This document shows positions 1 through 12,039 of a DNA stretch of 64,000 bases, piece after piece. Position 1 is the first letter of the stretch, and the number at the start of each line of letters is the position of its first letter. This stretch comes from Owenia fusiformis (Eukaryota; Annelida; Polychaeta; Sabellida; Oweniidae): contig CAIIXF020000008.1 of NCBI GenBank assembly GCA_903813345.2, positions 20,942,822 to 21,006,821 on the forward strand, read 5' to 3'. The translations under genes were made by a program, and so were the position numbers. The notes below the pieces were generated by a model. The model was not told where the DNA came from, did not search any database, and worked only from the letters and a program-made list of their open reading frames with translations.

Positions 1-35
1 CAGAGTCTCTGACCCATGTGTTGTTTATTTCTTAG

Positions 36-96
36 GGGACCTTCTCTCTTATTGTCCAGGCATGGCATGATAGCACTCTTGATGGACCCAGTAAAG
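36..96 (+). CDS. Delta: Delta exon: C-terminal end of MNNL domain
   Basis: The exon follows a pyrimidine-rich tract ending TTAG and is closed by donor GTAAGA. It reads [20 protein letters not shown] plus one base (phase 1). The '[11 protein letters not shown]' strand is typical of the end of the MNNL/C2-like domain of Notch ligands, which contributes to Notch and lipid binding. Upstream exons are outside the window. Confidence 0.9.
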
Positions 97-3000
97 GTAA
101 GACATCAGCCAAATATTATAGTTTTCTCAAGGTATTATTTATCTCTAAACTATTTCAATGCATGAACATAGATTCGACTCAGAACACTTCAGTGTCTATT
201 GTGAAATTTACTGAATATACATGTTCAATGGCCACAGTGTCTTTCGTGATGCCCTAAACATGATTTTTGGTTCAAAGCTCCGTGTACAATCGTGAGAAAA
301 TAGAGAAAAGATCCTAATGTTAGAATCTCATGGAATACTTTTAACACCTGTTCAGACCTAATACTGAGAATCTTCAAAAGAAATCCTAATAAAAATTTGA
401 GGGACCTATGGTATTTTGTAAGGTTATAACATTCAATACACCACTTCATTTAAGCATCTTGAATCTCTGGGAACCAAATTTCTCCAATTGTGAATCATGA
501 AAAGAAACGATTTGTCCCAAACATTCGTCAGTAAATCACACAGCCCCAACGCATCCCATCTGAACTAGGTACATAAACATATAAACAGGCGCTTGATATA
601 ATCCATTGAAACTTGAGAACATTTCCTAGAGAATGTGACAGCGATTCAAAAATCAAAGAACAGAAAATGCTTTGTCAAACGCGTTCCAATAAACAGGCTG
701 TCAAACGCCTTTTATTGTCTATAACTTAGAAGTGTGACCTGACTTTTTTGGGGTAATATGGATAAGGAGTAACTGTACAAGACAGATGTAATACATCTGC
801 CTAAAGGAATAGGACACTCACAACAGCTGGGGCAATTTGCATTGTATAAAAGATTCAACTATATGTTTATATTATCTCGGTTCATCGGGACACATCATCA
901 ATATGGCTCAAATCTCTTTAGTTCTTAGAAATCTCATATCTAGAAAAAAGTAACTTTAATCTCTGGGAATTTATTTCATGAGACAACAGGATGGTGTTAC
1001 ATTTGTAGTTGTATTACTATTTATGTCTTATTGTGTGATTGTTAATGTTGAATTGCAATGTTTAAAAGAGTACAAGGTCTCAGTTAAAACATCTGTCATT
1101 GGCATGAATAGAACGTATACGGGGCAATAAACGAATTGAATACTTTTTCCTGAGAGACGATATGTTCTCAAAGACCAGAGCGTTTGTCTCAATAGGCCCA
1201 TGAACCTTCCCATTGTGCGGTTTTGTGCAGAGTTCTTTGAAATGTTGACCTGTCCAAAACTGGCATGGGAAGAATTGTCACGAGTCCAGTAGTCCAGTTA
1301 TGACTAAAGAATATTATAAAACCCAAACAGTCCCAGCCAAAACAAAAATAACTGACCCGTTTCGACCGTGGGAGCCACTGCTCATGGTGGAGCGCTTGAA
1401 AAACTTTAAATGGACACTAGCATTCAGAAATGTGGTGATTTATTTGTATGTTGATTAACCTAAAAAAAACTTGCTTATTACCATTTCATCGAATGATAAT
1501 GTTAATGGCATATTTTCTGAACTATACATGTATGTTCATGTGTATTATTAACTACAATCTCGCGCTTTTGATAACGTTAACGTAGATAGGGTCTAGGGCT
1601 TTATTATAATCAATGGGAGAAGAACAGCTGTCAGGTCACTGAAATATCAAAATATTTGAAAATATATTCTATTCGACATTTCTTTTATATCTTTAAAAAT
1701 ATCCAATTGTTCTATCGGATTTCTTTGTGCTTTGAAATTTAACACATATTGAATTCCCTTTGGAATTCATATTTGTGTTTTAACAATTACAAATGCAAGT
1801 TATGAATGCCTTCAATGAATCAGTGAAAAATCATTGCAAGCACACGCGAATACATCATGCACAACTGGCAAACATTGGTCACACGAAATAAGTGAGAGTC
1901 CATTATTACTGCAAACAATGCACTTAAATTGGTCAATGTACACATTGGATACATTACATCTTCAACGATTAGTAATTAAAGTTCAATTCCAACCAGTAAT
2001 AGTTTTATATGGGCCACATTATAATGCGCAAATAAAGCCTAAATGATGCTGAACAATACTTGAGAGATATGGAAATATTTTCCCACCATTCAATCTATAA
2101 CTGGACTTTCTGAGAGCCCATTCAACCCCTTATAGCAGATAAATATTCTATTCATAAGCCTTGTGCGTCTGCCACGCTGGGTTTTGATCGTGAGAATTTG
2201 TCCTAGGACCTCAGTAATACAATTACAAGGGTCAGAAAACATGTATATTGCAGTCACCACGCTCTGAAATTATCAAGACAGTATCTCATAAACCAACTGA
2301 ACAGTTACATTTGCACAGCGTATCAGTCCTTAACCGGAACGATTTTAAAAATTTAATAGTTTTCTCAAAGTCAATCTCACATTGGGGTTTTAGATAGCAG
2401 AGACAAGGCATGTTTGCGGTCAAAATACACGGAGTTTGTTTGAATAAAAAACTTATAAAATACATTGGCAATTATTTTAAACGATTGCTGTCTACATCGT
2501 TCTCTCTAAATCAATTTGTATACAGTCTGAACGTCACCATTTATAAGTTTACTTAGATTATTAAGTAACTGACTTAACCCCAGCCTCTCCCATTGACAAC
2601 CTTACTAACCCTCGTGTGAATGTTTTTTTAGGCTCACCAAGAGAGCTGATCAGCCAGCTCGCCAAGCAGGCATCTCGTGAGGTAGGGCCTCATTGGAGCC
2701 AAAAGCATTACCATAGCGGCTCATCTGACCTCTTCTATCGATACAGAGTTGTATGTGACGAACACTATTACGGCAACAAATGCACTGAATACTGCAAACC
2801 GAGAGACGATAAAAACGGACACTACACATGTAATGATGAAGGAGAGAAAGTCTGCTTGGATGGCTACACAGGGGCATACTGCAACGAAGGTAAGGATGAC
2901 ATTTCAATATGCAACACTTATTCTGATTCCTAATCAGCATCTAGCAATATCCTAGATGTGGAATCCAGGTAGCTAATGATTTGCAAGCAGCAAAGTCACT

Positions 3001-6000
3001 ATGACACTCATTGAGCAATATCAATGCAACGGCAATAAATTCCAATCAAATGTTCTTCATTAACAATTACATCCTAGGTTAAATTCATAAATGAGACAAT
3101 GAAATTACCTAGTTATAAAAATCACTATCGTTGGAAAGAATGGTATTTGAAAGGAAGCTTGTAAACACGTTTCAAATACACATCATGTAGCCTTTACACA
3201 CAAAAACTGCCAATACCTTAAATTGATTGTGACTAATTAAATTTGGAACACTGGAACCGTCTATCTCTAATTGATATGTGTCAAAGCAAATATTGAACAT
3301 GCTTCCACTGGACATGTTTAGTCCATATTCAACCAGAAGACATTTGGCAAACAAGAAAAGGAAATATCAGATTATATATCCAAGAAAGTGTTACATGTGT
3401 CATTAACACACCTGTAATTAACGCAAGTACCCGAACAGGTAAACATTGCGAACATCCTTCTTAATTGTCTCACCAGAAAGCAATCAGGAGCTCATTGGGA
3501 TACTCTAGTAATCTACTGGTAGTCCAACGTCTTCTTTGTCTTGCCGTTCAAGGAAAACCAGGAACGATAAATTATTTATCGCCTCTGGTCGATACCGAAA
3601 CACAACATGGCAATGGCGCTCCAGAATTGGGGGAGCGGTCGATGCAGTTTATAAACCGTACAATCAATAGGTTTTACGTTTGAATTTGGGGTATTTTAAT
3701 GATTATATCTCACTATTCCATGGATTCATAGAAACCACATTGCACCGAGTGACTCAATAAAATACGAGGTCAATTCATAGAGGCCACAGCCGCCCATTTT
3801 CATTGTTCTAACTTTAAATATAAATAGGCTATATTATACAGAATAACTGCAGCTGCCGAGTTTTGAGACTTTGCTTTCCACTGCATACATTCATCTATCC
3901 TCAACTACCTAACAACGCTCACAATTATTAAACCCAACTCGAGATCAATATGAAATGCGCTCCAGGTACGCATAAAACAATATTTCATAAAAAATGGTGT
4001 TTCATATAATTCACTCAAGATGGAATAATTAATGGTTTGAGCCTGTACAAATTATTCAGCAATAAGGATTGGAGGTTTAACGTTTGATTGACCTATTTGT
4101 GATTGGCCCAATGTAACATCTGCCGTGGCAGGACTTCTAGATTGTTTGTCTTTAGGCTTCGATGTTTACATGCAATTTAGACCGATAATGACCTAATGAC
4201 ACACTGCAAATTAAAGTCAGGCTTTCAGCGGTTCTTTGTGATCCAAATGTCCAGTAAATGGTATATAACGCAACATCTGGACAAACTGTCCCGATTTAAA
4301 CAGCCATATCATAATCAACGTTTGTTTGTTTGCTCACCGTCCTCTGGTAAGATCTCTTCCACGTTTACCAGAAACAAATTTGCTTCCTGTGATATAATGA
4401 CACGGGAAACCTCCGACCAAGACATTTGTTACTGATTCATTTGCTTATTTATCTTACACACGGGTTGCATCAATACATTAACATAAAGTCGCGTGCTTCA
4501 TTCAAGACAAAAGCATTTCTTCACATCAGTTATCGAAACCCTTGCTTCCCTGCAACTTTAAACCCATCTCAATCCCTCAATTGATACTGAAAGACACGCG
4601 CTTATGGGCCATTGTCCCACACAGTTTAAACTTCATAATTTCAAGACAGCTGGGACATGGTGATCTTTGACATAGTCACTGGGTTACAATAGGAACCGAC
4701 AGCTGTCCTGGTTGAGAAGTGAAGGCCCACGGTTCCACGATCTTCTACCAGGCAGCTGGGACGTGAACAGAACAACCCAAACCATAACAATATCATGACT
4801 TTCTCTAATTCCCCAGACATTTGCTTTCCTCATAATAATCACTATCTGTTGTCACACTAGTTGATCTTAAAAAATCTTACACTCCAAACGATTTCAACGG
4901 AGATGGTGGTTTTAATACAAGTTAAATTCCCAGCATTTAGCAGTAGTAAATGCCAAATCGTAGCATCACATATCAAAAAACAAATTCAAGCAAAGATGAA
5001 CTTACAGAAAAGCACCTGATTGACATTGTGTAATCTGGTATAAGAACTTGGATACAACTTCAGAACTCTCTTAGAGATCTCTAGTAGTGTTGTAGTACGA
5101 AACTAGATATGTAATCCTCTCCCGGGATATAGCGCCATTAATAGGCCCCTTTTATTTCATAAACTTATGCATGAATACATAACTGTCTTATATTAATCCA
5201 CTTGGGAATGGGAAATCAATCGCTGGACATTCGTAAGACCTAAATTCCTATTGATTCACGGAAATATCTTCAATCAAAATATAATTGCCATGAGCTTCAT
5301 TTAAAAACTGTAATCATAAATAATAATTCCATCTCTGACATAACGACTTCTAGCAGAATCTAAAATGGCGTCACTTATTCTAATATCACATACAACTTTT
5401 TACTACTTTTCATCCCGGGGCAGAAATCATAAAATCAGTTATAATGATGGTACATGCTACTTACAATTGATAACTTACTGCTCCGGGCATGTGAAATGTT
5501 TTCATCTTAATAATGATAAATAAAACAGAAATATAATATTAATAAATAATTATTTTTATATTTGTAGTTATTTGCCTTCCTGGCTGTCATCCAGAACATG
5601 GATTCTGCTCCAACCCAAGCGAGTGCAAGTAAGTATAAAACTACATTACCTAGATTTAAAAAAAACAAACATTAACAGCGATTTGCATATTTCGCAATTC
5701 ATATTTGATTTCCTATTCCAATCATATATACTCAGCAACATGTGTTACAAAGAAAACACAATGTCCAGTGTGTTTAAACAGTATCTGATCATTTTATCAA
5801 CTATTTCAAAGTGCTCAATTAGGAATTCTTCTGGAGATAGGGCTATATAAGAAGAGGAACTTCCTTCAAACTGCCCTGGGAGTGAATATAAAACAATAGT
5901 TAATGAATATTATAGATTTTACCACTCAAATGAACAACTTGGCTTTTTGCATGTGGTAATTTTTCATCATTGATTTTTCTTTCATTGCATTACTCAACAA

Positions 6001-9000
6001 CTCTAGTATTTCTCATCAATAAGTCCCCAGTTTATAGCTTCACCTATCATTCATAAATCTAGCGAGAAGCAATTTGCCATCAAATCACCAGTTAAAATAG
6101 CTTTACAGCAAGCTGAGCAATTTTCATAGTAATAGTAAGAAACGTAGTAATATCGTAAAATCGTAGTAAGAACCTGACATCTCCATTTAATTAAGCGTTT
6201 GTAAAATTAATGAAAGCTTCAGCCCTTTGAGAGTATAAATCAAAAGATTCAATAAAGTCCACTTGGCTTATTAGAACAGGCTTAGAATACAATAATATGA
6301 ATATAATTATAATGGTCATTTATAGAAATAATTATTTAATTAGAGTTTTAAACAGTGATGCCTTTTGAAAGCCTGATGAAGTAGATTTTCTGGATAGATT
6401 TGAACAATGATTTGGATATTGAAACTTCTTTTGTTTAATGTACCGATGATGGTTAAATGAGATATACATATGAAAACGAACTCAATATGGAGGTTTTTAT
6501 GTTAATGAGCTAGTTTCTACACTGATGCTGGTACATGATCACCATAGTAAATCTTAATTACCTTCTTTCAGGTAATATTGTAATATATGTGCATAACCCA
6601 TTTGCAGTTCATGTTTTGTGTATCAAGCACTATGCAATATTTGGTCATACAATGTAACAGTTCTAATAAGCACATTAATCAAATACTCCTTTGTCGAACA
6701 TCTAGGAGATTAGCCAAGAAATATGTTATATTAATTAGTACAGGTAATAAGAGATACAGTTCAAGAGTGAAGGGGTATATGCCATTATTTATGTCATTGC
6801 CCTAGCAAATACTACAAAAGGCTAGAAATTATATGAGTAGAATAACCCATATTAACATTCAAATTACCAATTTTAATTATACCCTTAAGGAGGACGAGAT
6901 CAAGAATTACATAATGCATATGAGCTAGAAAACTACTTGAAAATATAAAATGTCAATATATTAAGTGAAAGACAATCAAATGTCACTTTACAAAGCTCAA
7001 ATTCACCTGTCCTAACAGTGCAGATGTTAATGCATGTTGGATATGTATGAATGGAAGTGTTAATGGCAGATTTCATATTTGCAATCACAACAATACATCT
7101 ATATGATTAGTTGAGTGAAAACAATGTTGACCAAGAACCTAATCCTCTTAGTGCTAATTCAATTGAAAGCCCCATATGGATTCTGTCACTGACCATTATT
7201 ATCACAAATGAAAATATTGCTCCAATAAGCATGTCTTGAATTGAAATTACGATTCTTAAATATCCCAATCACCTCAAGAAATTATAGAGACATTTACTTC
7301 CCCAAAATATGCAGCATACTAACCAGTTGTATTATTTTCAGATGCAAGTTTGGGTGGCAGGGTACCCTCTGTGATGAATGTATCCCTTACCCTGGGTGTC
7401 AACATGGCACATGCAAGGGAACAGCATGGACCTGTGAGTGTGATGAGGGCTGGGGTGGCATCTTCTGCAACCTAGGTAAGCAAATCATTATCAAACACAT
7501 CACTCACTTTTCTTGCAAGAATTTGATTCTTCCATTTAGAATATAATCCACTATAGAAATATCTTATCTCAAGATGTAAGTAGATTAGTAATATGTTGGT
7601 AACTTAATAAAAAAGATCAAATGATTCAGTCTATAAGCTGATTATATAGCATGTAATCGGTGATTGAGTACAACTGATTGAACAGTTCTGGGCATTTTGG
7701 GATAATCGCATAAAACCAGTGATTGTAACTATGGAACCAAATATTCCACTTACTTCATTTCGTAATATTAATTAATATGTGCCATTATTTCTGATTAGTC
7801 GCAATCTAAATGGCGGAATAAGTCAGTATCGTAAATTGGCTGCTTTATTCAGTCAATACATTAGCCATCCTTCGGGACAAGAACTCCTTACTTAACGGAC
7901 TTACGAGGGATTTGGCAGGCATTAATTTGATGAGAACTAGTTGGTTAACCTTTGTTGTTGAGAGATATGCCTGAGTTTCATAAATGATTCAGAGGTTTTG
8001 GTCTTATACTCAAGCTTGTAAATACAAAATATCCATCTAATCAAATAAAGTGATGTACCAAGGCACCAATAGTTTCCAGGCTATTTTAGGGCATTGTTCC
8101 CAGCACAGGTGACAAATATATCAATTTAACAAGTATATTATCACCTTATATTGGTTTGGTTTCATTTCTGCTATGACTTTATGATTTTGTGCTATTATAC
8201 AGTGATACTGATAGGGTCCTTGTTGACTTGGCAGCTTCCCTCAGATTTTCTGTCACATTGCCAGAGAAAGTACTCAATTAACCTACATGACAGCAGATGG
8301 TATAACAATTTGTGTTTCATTACAGATCTCAACTTCTGCACCCATCATCAACCATGCAAGAATGGGGCAACTTGCCACAATGCCGGTCAGGGCAGCTACA
8401 TGTGTTCCTGTCCTCCAGGGTATTCTGGCAAAGACTGCGAGATCCCAAGTGACTGTACAGCAATGGGCCAGCAGTGTCAGAATGGTGGAACTTGTGAAGT
8501 AAGCAATCTCATGAGTCTATAAAACAAAAACATCGTGGTAAAGAAAGTCAATCAAGGGTTCAGAAAAATGTCAAGCTTTAACTAAGTAACTATCACCACT
8601 AGGGGATGCATAACACTATAATTGCTATAGTAACGATACAAGATATAAATGATATAATTGTAATATGAATCAATACAGAAATATCTAGGCTCGTTTCACC
8701 AATGCAATAAAATGTCCATCACACCACTATTTAAATAGCTAGTTTCAGGCTTATTATTTTTATTCAGCAATGTTAATGAATAAAAATATAAAGTCACTGA
8801 GAATTTTCCAAAAGGGTTCCTGCAAAATGAAAAAAACTTGGGGTGTTGGTTTGTGGTTTTATTTATTACTGAGCAAATATTCCTCAATGGGAATGACAGA
8901 ATATCGATAAAGGTGCTATTTGAGTTGAGAATATTCACAACTGGAATTATTTTTTGAATATAAATGAGCAACACCTGAGATGACCGAGACTTTATTCAAA

Positions 9001-12000
9001 GTGCTTATGAATGATATTTTTGTTTTTAGGGAAGAGGTGGAGAATTCAACTGCAATTGTCCAACTGGTTTCTTTGGTGATAGATGCCAATATATGCAACA
9101 ATCTACTTGTTCTCCAAACCTTTGCCGCAATGGAGCCACATGCACCAAGCCTGATGATAGTCCATCATATGTCTGTATCTGCCCCCCTGGATTCACTGGC
9201 ATCAACTGTGAGCGCATCATCAGCCACTGCGACACCAACACCTGTGAAAATGGTAAGAAAATATAATTATTATACAGGAAGTTAATCAATGGGAAATCAT
9301 GTATTTTTGGGAAGGTGAAATCTCAATGACAATGGCTATTAGATTAACCTCTACAGGACCCCAGTAGATTTGAAATCCTTTCCCACGGTCATCCACTAAG
9401 AGGGCAATGTGACACAATGTTCATAAACAATCAAGTGGCTGAATGTTTGCCCAATGGAGTGTGCCGTAGAAAAGAAGAAGGGGCTAAAAGCCACGTAAGC
9501 TTGTTGACATTTCCTAGCGTTGAGGCTCACTTCTACATGGTCCCAGTAACTTACAATAAAAGACCTTTATATACATAAGCTTTGATCAAATAGGAATAGC
9601 TTATAGGGTACTATAGACTATTTGGGTTTCAGACATATGAATGGAAAAGTAAAAGTGTCACCAGATTATGGCAAAACGCAAGCAATTGCAAACCATACAA
9701 CAACAAGGAAATTAAATTATTTTGTACCCGGATCTTTTAGTTAACTCACAGTTACGGCATAACTGCAATCATTGCATTTCTTGCGATATGGCATTTGTAT
9801 AGCACTTGTAATATTTTATTAGAATACGAATTATTAGCTAATATGCTGATTATATCTGAGTGATATATGTAATACTTATTACATGTATTTCCCACATCTT
9901 TTATATATGATAATCTGATTACAAATTCCCAGGCCATTTTCATTAGAAATTGTGTAATTTACAATAGCATGTAATTACACTAAGACATCATCAATGATAG
10001 GGTAGCAAAAGAAAATGAGAAATTGGAAAATTTTCTTTGATCCTGATAAGCTATATAGCTCATATGGAAAGTTATAAATTGTTCATTGATTGATCAATAA
10101 ACCTATTCTCATCACAAGTTTACTTAATTAGTCTTTGAGATTGTGTAATAGGAAACACCACATGTATGTCCATTTTATCTTTTAAAGTTTTACACATGTA
10201 TTGCCAGGATGTGGAATAGGATGTATTATTCAACTTAAAATTGCATAACTGTCCCATCTTTTCAACAAGATATTAATTTAGTTCTTATTTTTAACTCCAG
10301 GTGGCACCTGCAGCACTATTAATGATGGCTTCCTGTGCTCCTGTCGTCCCGGATATGAAGGACAGCGTTGCGAAGTCAATCTTGATGAGTGCAGAAATAA
10401 TCCATGCACAAATGGTGGAAGCTGCGTTGATGGTGACAATTCATTCAAATGTCATTGTAAGCTTGGCTACACAGGATCGTTGTGCAATATTGACATTAAC
10501 GAATGCGAAATGAATCCTTGTGCAAATGGCGGCACATGTACAGATTTGGAAAATGACTTTAGTTGCAAGTGTACCCCAGAATTTACTGGGTATCGTTGCG
10601 ACCAACACATTGGTGATAACCCCGATGTTGGTATAACACAACACAGTGGCGGTATTACTAACAGTGGATCTGGCACAGCAGTGGATATTGATACAACACT
10701 GGATAATGTTGTAACAGACTTAACTACAACAGAAAATAGTGAAAATAGTGGCAACAGTGGTGCCATTATGGACAATAACTCTGTAATAACTGATGCAAGC
10801 TTTCTGACAATGCAGCAACTATTGCTTATCATCTGTCTTGGAGTAGGCATCCCAATAGTCATTATCATAGTGTTGATCATCATACTTTTATGCAAAAGAT
10901 CAAGAAGAGAAAATAGAGACAATACTGAAGATACTATTAAAAAACAAAATGAACAAAACCATATTAATAATCTGAAGAATAAGTGCATAGACACTGAAAT
11001 AATACACAGTATTCCACCAAGTAAAATGTGCATTAACTATAATGTAACAAATGAGCAACAAGACTCTAAAATATATAAAACAGTGAACATTCAAAACACT
11101 AAAACCTGTAATAGCAAAAGGATAAACACAGACTATAATTCTTCTACACAACAGGATTCTATAGAAAATACAGACTTTGAAAAACCACATAAAAAAGTGT
11201 CGGAGCATGATACTGTATCCATAGACACAGAAGTAGACATAAGGTAATTATTATTCTTAACTATTTATTTATATCCTTAGAGCTAAATCTTAGTTCAGTT
11301 CAATAAAAATTGAGAATTTTCTCATGGGGCTTATAGAGATTGGAGACCGGATTTCCAAGTAGATTTTATAGATTTACGTAGCTTTTAGTGCTATCTTTAA
11401 CTTAGTCGATTCCAGTTTGATTGTGATAATACCTTGATCAAGAAAATCTATTTGCCAAATATTTCCTCCAGAATTCTCAGGCTATTCTAATCATATATGG
11501 CTGGCTTAAAATTAAGTATTTATTTACAAAAAGCATTTCAAAAATCTGATTACTTTTCTGTTTCTTAAAGTATGAGCTTGAGAATCATTAAGAGAATTGG
11601 ACACAAGAGTTAGTATGTAAATGCCAACGGAGTGGACGAATCAATCAATCAATAGGGAACATTGAAAGTCCATTGACTAGTGGGGCTATTAAGATCTCTT
11701 ATATCAATAGAGTTTAGTCAATGGCACTTTGTGAATAACTCCATCAATTCCATACAATCTCTTGTGATGAAACAAACCATTGTTTTATTATGGGTTACTA
11801 TAAGATTGATAAATGTTTCTATAGAGCTATTATGAATGTTGTCTTTATATGCTTTTGAATATGTATACTTATGGATATTTGTTTTGTGTATTTGCAGTGA
11901 ATATCAAGCTGATGTCGAAGAACTGAGAAAAAGCCAAACTAATAAAGACACTTTAGACAGTCCATTACACCAAAAATTAGCAAAAAATCACAACAGACAG

Positions 12001-12039
12001 CATCGACACACAGATACTATGTTAGCCACTGAAGTGTAG
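36..12039 (+). CDS. Delta: Delta-type Notch ligand (DSL family), 5'-partial, eight exons
   Basis: Joined exons 36-96, 2632-2889, 5568-5628, 7342-7475, 8326-8498, 9030-9252, 10301-11243 and 11898-12039 total 1995 nt: 664 residues and a TAG stop. Intron phases are 1,1,2,1,0,1,2, and every junction is GT/AG. Residues are numbered from the window's first codon. The order is: end of MNNL (1-20), DSL (about 60-104, Cys 62, 71, 75, 87, 95, 104), EGF1-8 (109-137, 140-169, 176-209, 215-248, 256-289, 296-327, 334-365, 372-403), stalk, membrane helix (477-501), cytoplasmic tail (502-664). Known family role: a membrane ligand that activates Notch on adjacent cells. Eight EGF repeats without a von Willebrand C module, and the C-terminal ATEV, favour Delta over Jagged/Serrate. 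The signal peptide and most of MNNL are missing because the window starts inside the gene. No frameshift or internal stop was seen. Confidence 0.96.
97..2631 (+). other. Delta intron (phase 1)
   Basis: A 2535-bp intron bounded by GTAAGA and TTTAG. It is AT-rich and I see no coding exon in it. The only notable content is a possible retroelement remnant at about 1340-1400, listed separately. Confidence 0.9.
1340..1402 (-). mobile_element. Possible Penelope-like retroelement 3' remnant
   Basis: On the minus strand the sequence reads as a short hairpin (CCACCATGAGCAGTGG) followed by CTCCCACGGTCGAAACG. The combination of a small hairpin and 'CGAAACG' resembles the 3' ends of some Penelope-like or related retroelements. 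No coding part remains. The resemblance is by eye and the call is tentative. Confidence 0.25.
2632..2889 (+). CDS. Delta: Delta exon: MNNL-DSL linker and DSL domain
   Basis: The acceptor is TTTTTTTAG and the donor is GTAAGG, phase 1 at both ends. The exon encodes the linker ending in '[10 protein letters not shown]', followed by the DSL domain with six cysteines and the Delta-like segment '[13 protein letters not shown]', then '[13 protein letters not shown]'. The DSL domain contacts Notch EGF11-12 in known ligand complexes. The next exon reads on in frame into EGF1. Confidence 0.95.
2890..5567 (+). other. Delta intron (phase 1)
   Basis: A 2678-bp intron with donor GTAAGG and acceptor TTTGTAG. 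Short open frames inside it look like chance, and I see no repeat or exon I can support. Confidence 0.9.
5568..5628 (+). CDS. Delta: Delta exon: first half of EGF1
   Basis: The acceptor is TTTGTAG and the donor is GTAAGT. It enters in phase 1 and leaves in phase 2. It encodes [20 protein letters not shown], the first cysteines of the atypical EGF1 of Delta proteins (the DOS-type region). At 61 nt it is a very small exon between introns of 2678 and 1713 bp. Confidence 0.93.
5629..7341 (+). other. Delta intron (phase 2)
   Basis: A 1713-bp intron with donor GTAAGT and acceptor TTTCAG. It is strongly AT-rich with no recognised element. Confidence 0.9.
7342..7475 (+). CDS. Delta: Delta exon: end of EGF1 and EGF2
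   Basis: The acceptor is ATTTTCAG and the donor is GTAAGC. The first base completes the split Lys codon. It encodes '[19 protein letters not shown]' followed by '[19 protein letters not shown]', the short, tightly spaced EGF2 characteristic of DSL ligands. EGF1-2 together form the DOS-like module next to DSL. Confidence 0.95.
7476..8325 (+). other. Delta intron (phase 1)
   Basis: An 850-bp intron with donor GTAAGC and acceptor TTACAG. Nothing recognisable lies inside. Confidence 0.9.
8326..8498 (+). CDS. Delta: Delta exon: EGF3 and first half of EGF4
   Basis: The acceptor is CATTACAG and the donor is GTAAGC. It enters in phase 1 and leaves in phase 0. EGF3 begins '[16 protein letters not shown]', which closely fits Delta EGF3. 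Both EGF3 (C-KNGA-T-C) and EGF4 (C-QNGG-T-C) carry the C-x4-S/T-C pattern that POFUT1 O-fucosylates. Confidence 0.95.
8499..9029 (+). other. Delta intron (phase 0)
   Basis: A 531-bp intron, the shortest of the gene, with donor GTAAGC and acceptor TTTTTAG. It splits EGF4 and is the only phase-0 intron seen. Confidence 0.9.
9030..9252 (+). CDS. Delta: Delta exon: end of EGF4, EGF5, start of EGF6
   Basis: The acceptor is GTTTTTAG. The first base of the exon opens the Gly codon GGA (phase 0) and the donor is GTAAGA. The exon encodes '[19 protein letters not shown]', the whole of EGF5 ('[12 protein letters not shown]' to '[10 protein letters not shown]'), and EGF6 as far as 'CDTNTCEN'. Cysteine spacing is regular throughout, which supports these splice sites. 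Confidence 0.93.
9253..10300 (+). other. Delta intron (phase 1)
   Basis: A 1048-bp intron with donor GTAAGA and acceptor CTCCAG. It splits the Gly codon inside the NGG motif of EGF6. No other feature is seen. Confidence 0.9.
10301..11243 (+). CDS. Delta: Delta exon: EGF6-8, stalk, transmembrane helix, most of cytoplasmic tail
   Basis: The acceptor is TAACTCCAG and the donor is GTAATT, the weakest donor of the gene. EGF7 (LDEC...) and EGF8 (INEC...) have calcium-binding starts. They also have the Asp/Asn hydroxylation pattern C-x-D-x4-F-x-C-x-C ('[12 protein letters not shown]', '[12 protein letters not shown]'). A roughly 73-residue Thr/Ser/Asn/Gly-rich stalk follows. The membrane helix lies at about 10819-10893, with stop-transfer 'CKRSRRE'. 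The tail is rich in Asn and Lys. It holds NEQN at 10948-10959 and NIQN further on, both fitting the NxxN motif known to bind Neuralized, the E3 ligase that drives Delta endocytosis. Confidence 0.95.
11244..11897 (+). other. Delta intron (phase 2)
   Basis: A 654-bp intron with donor GTAATT and acceptor TTGCAG. It separates the bulk of the cytoplasmic tail from the short ATEV exon. Confidence 0.88.
11898..12039 (+). CDS. Delta: Delta last coding exon: tail C-terminus with ATEV
   Basis: The acceptor is TATTTGCAG. The first base completes an AG|T Ser codon. The exon encodes '[17 protein letters not shown]' through 'TMLATEV' and stops at TAG 12037-12039. The last four residues, A-T-E-V, are a class I PDZ ligand. 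The same ending is known in vertebrate Dll1 and Dll4, where it binds MAGI/Dlg-type scaffolds, so it independently supports both the frame and the last splice junction. Confidence 0.94.

Noticed and set aside
2650-2955. Alternative frames over the DSL exon
   Set aside because: The in-frame reading with the six-cysteine DSL pattern and matched splice phases explains the region; the other frames are shadows.
10467-11208. Long minus-strand open frames opposite the Delta tail
   Set aside because: They are antisense shadows of a long Delta exon and show only hydrophobic low-complexity sequence.
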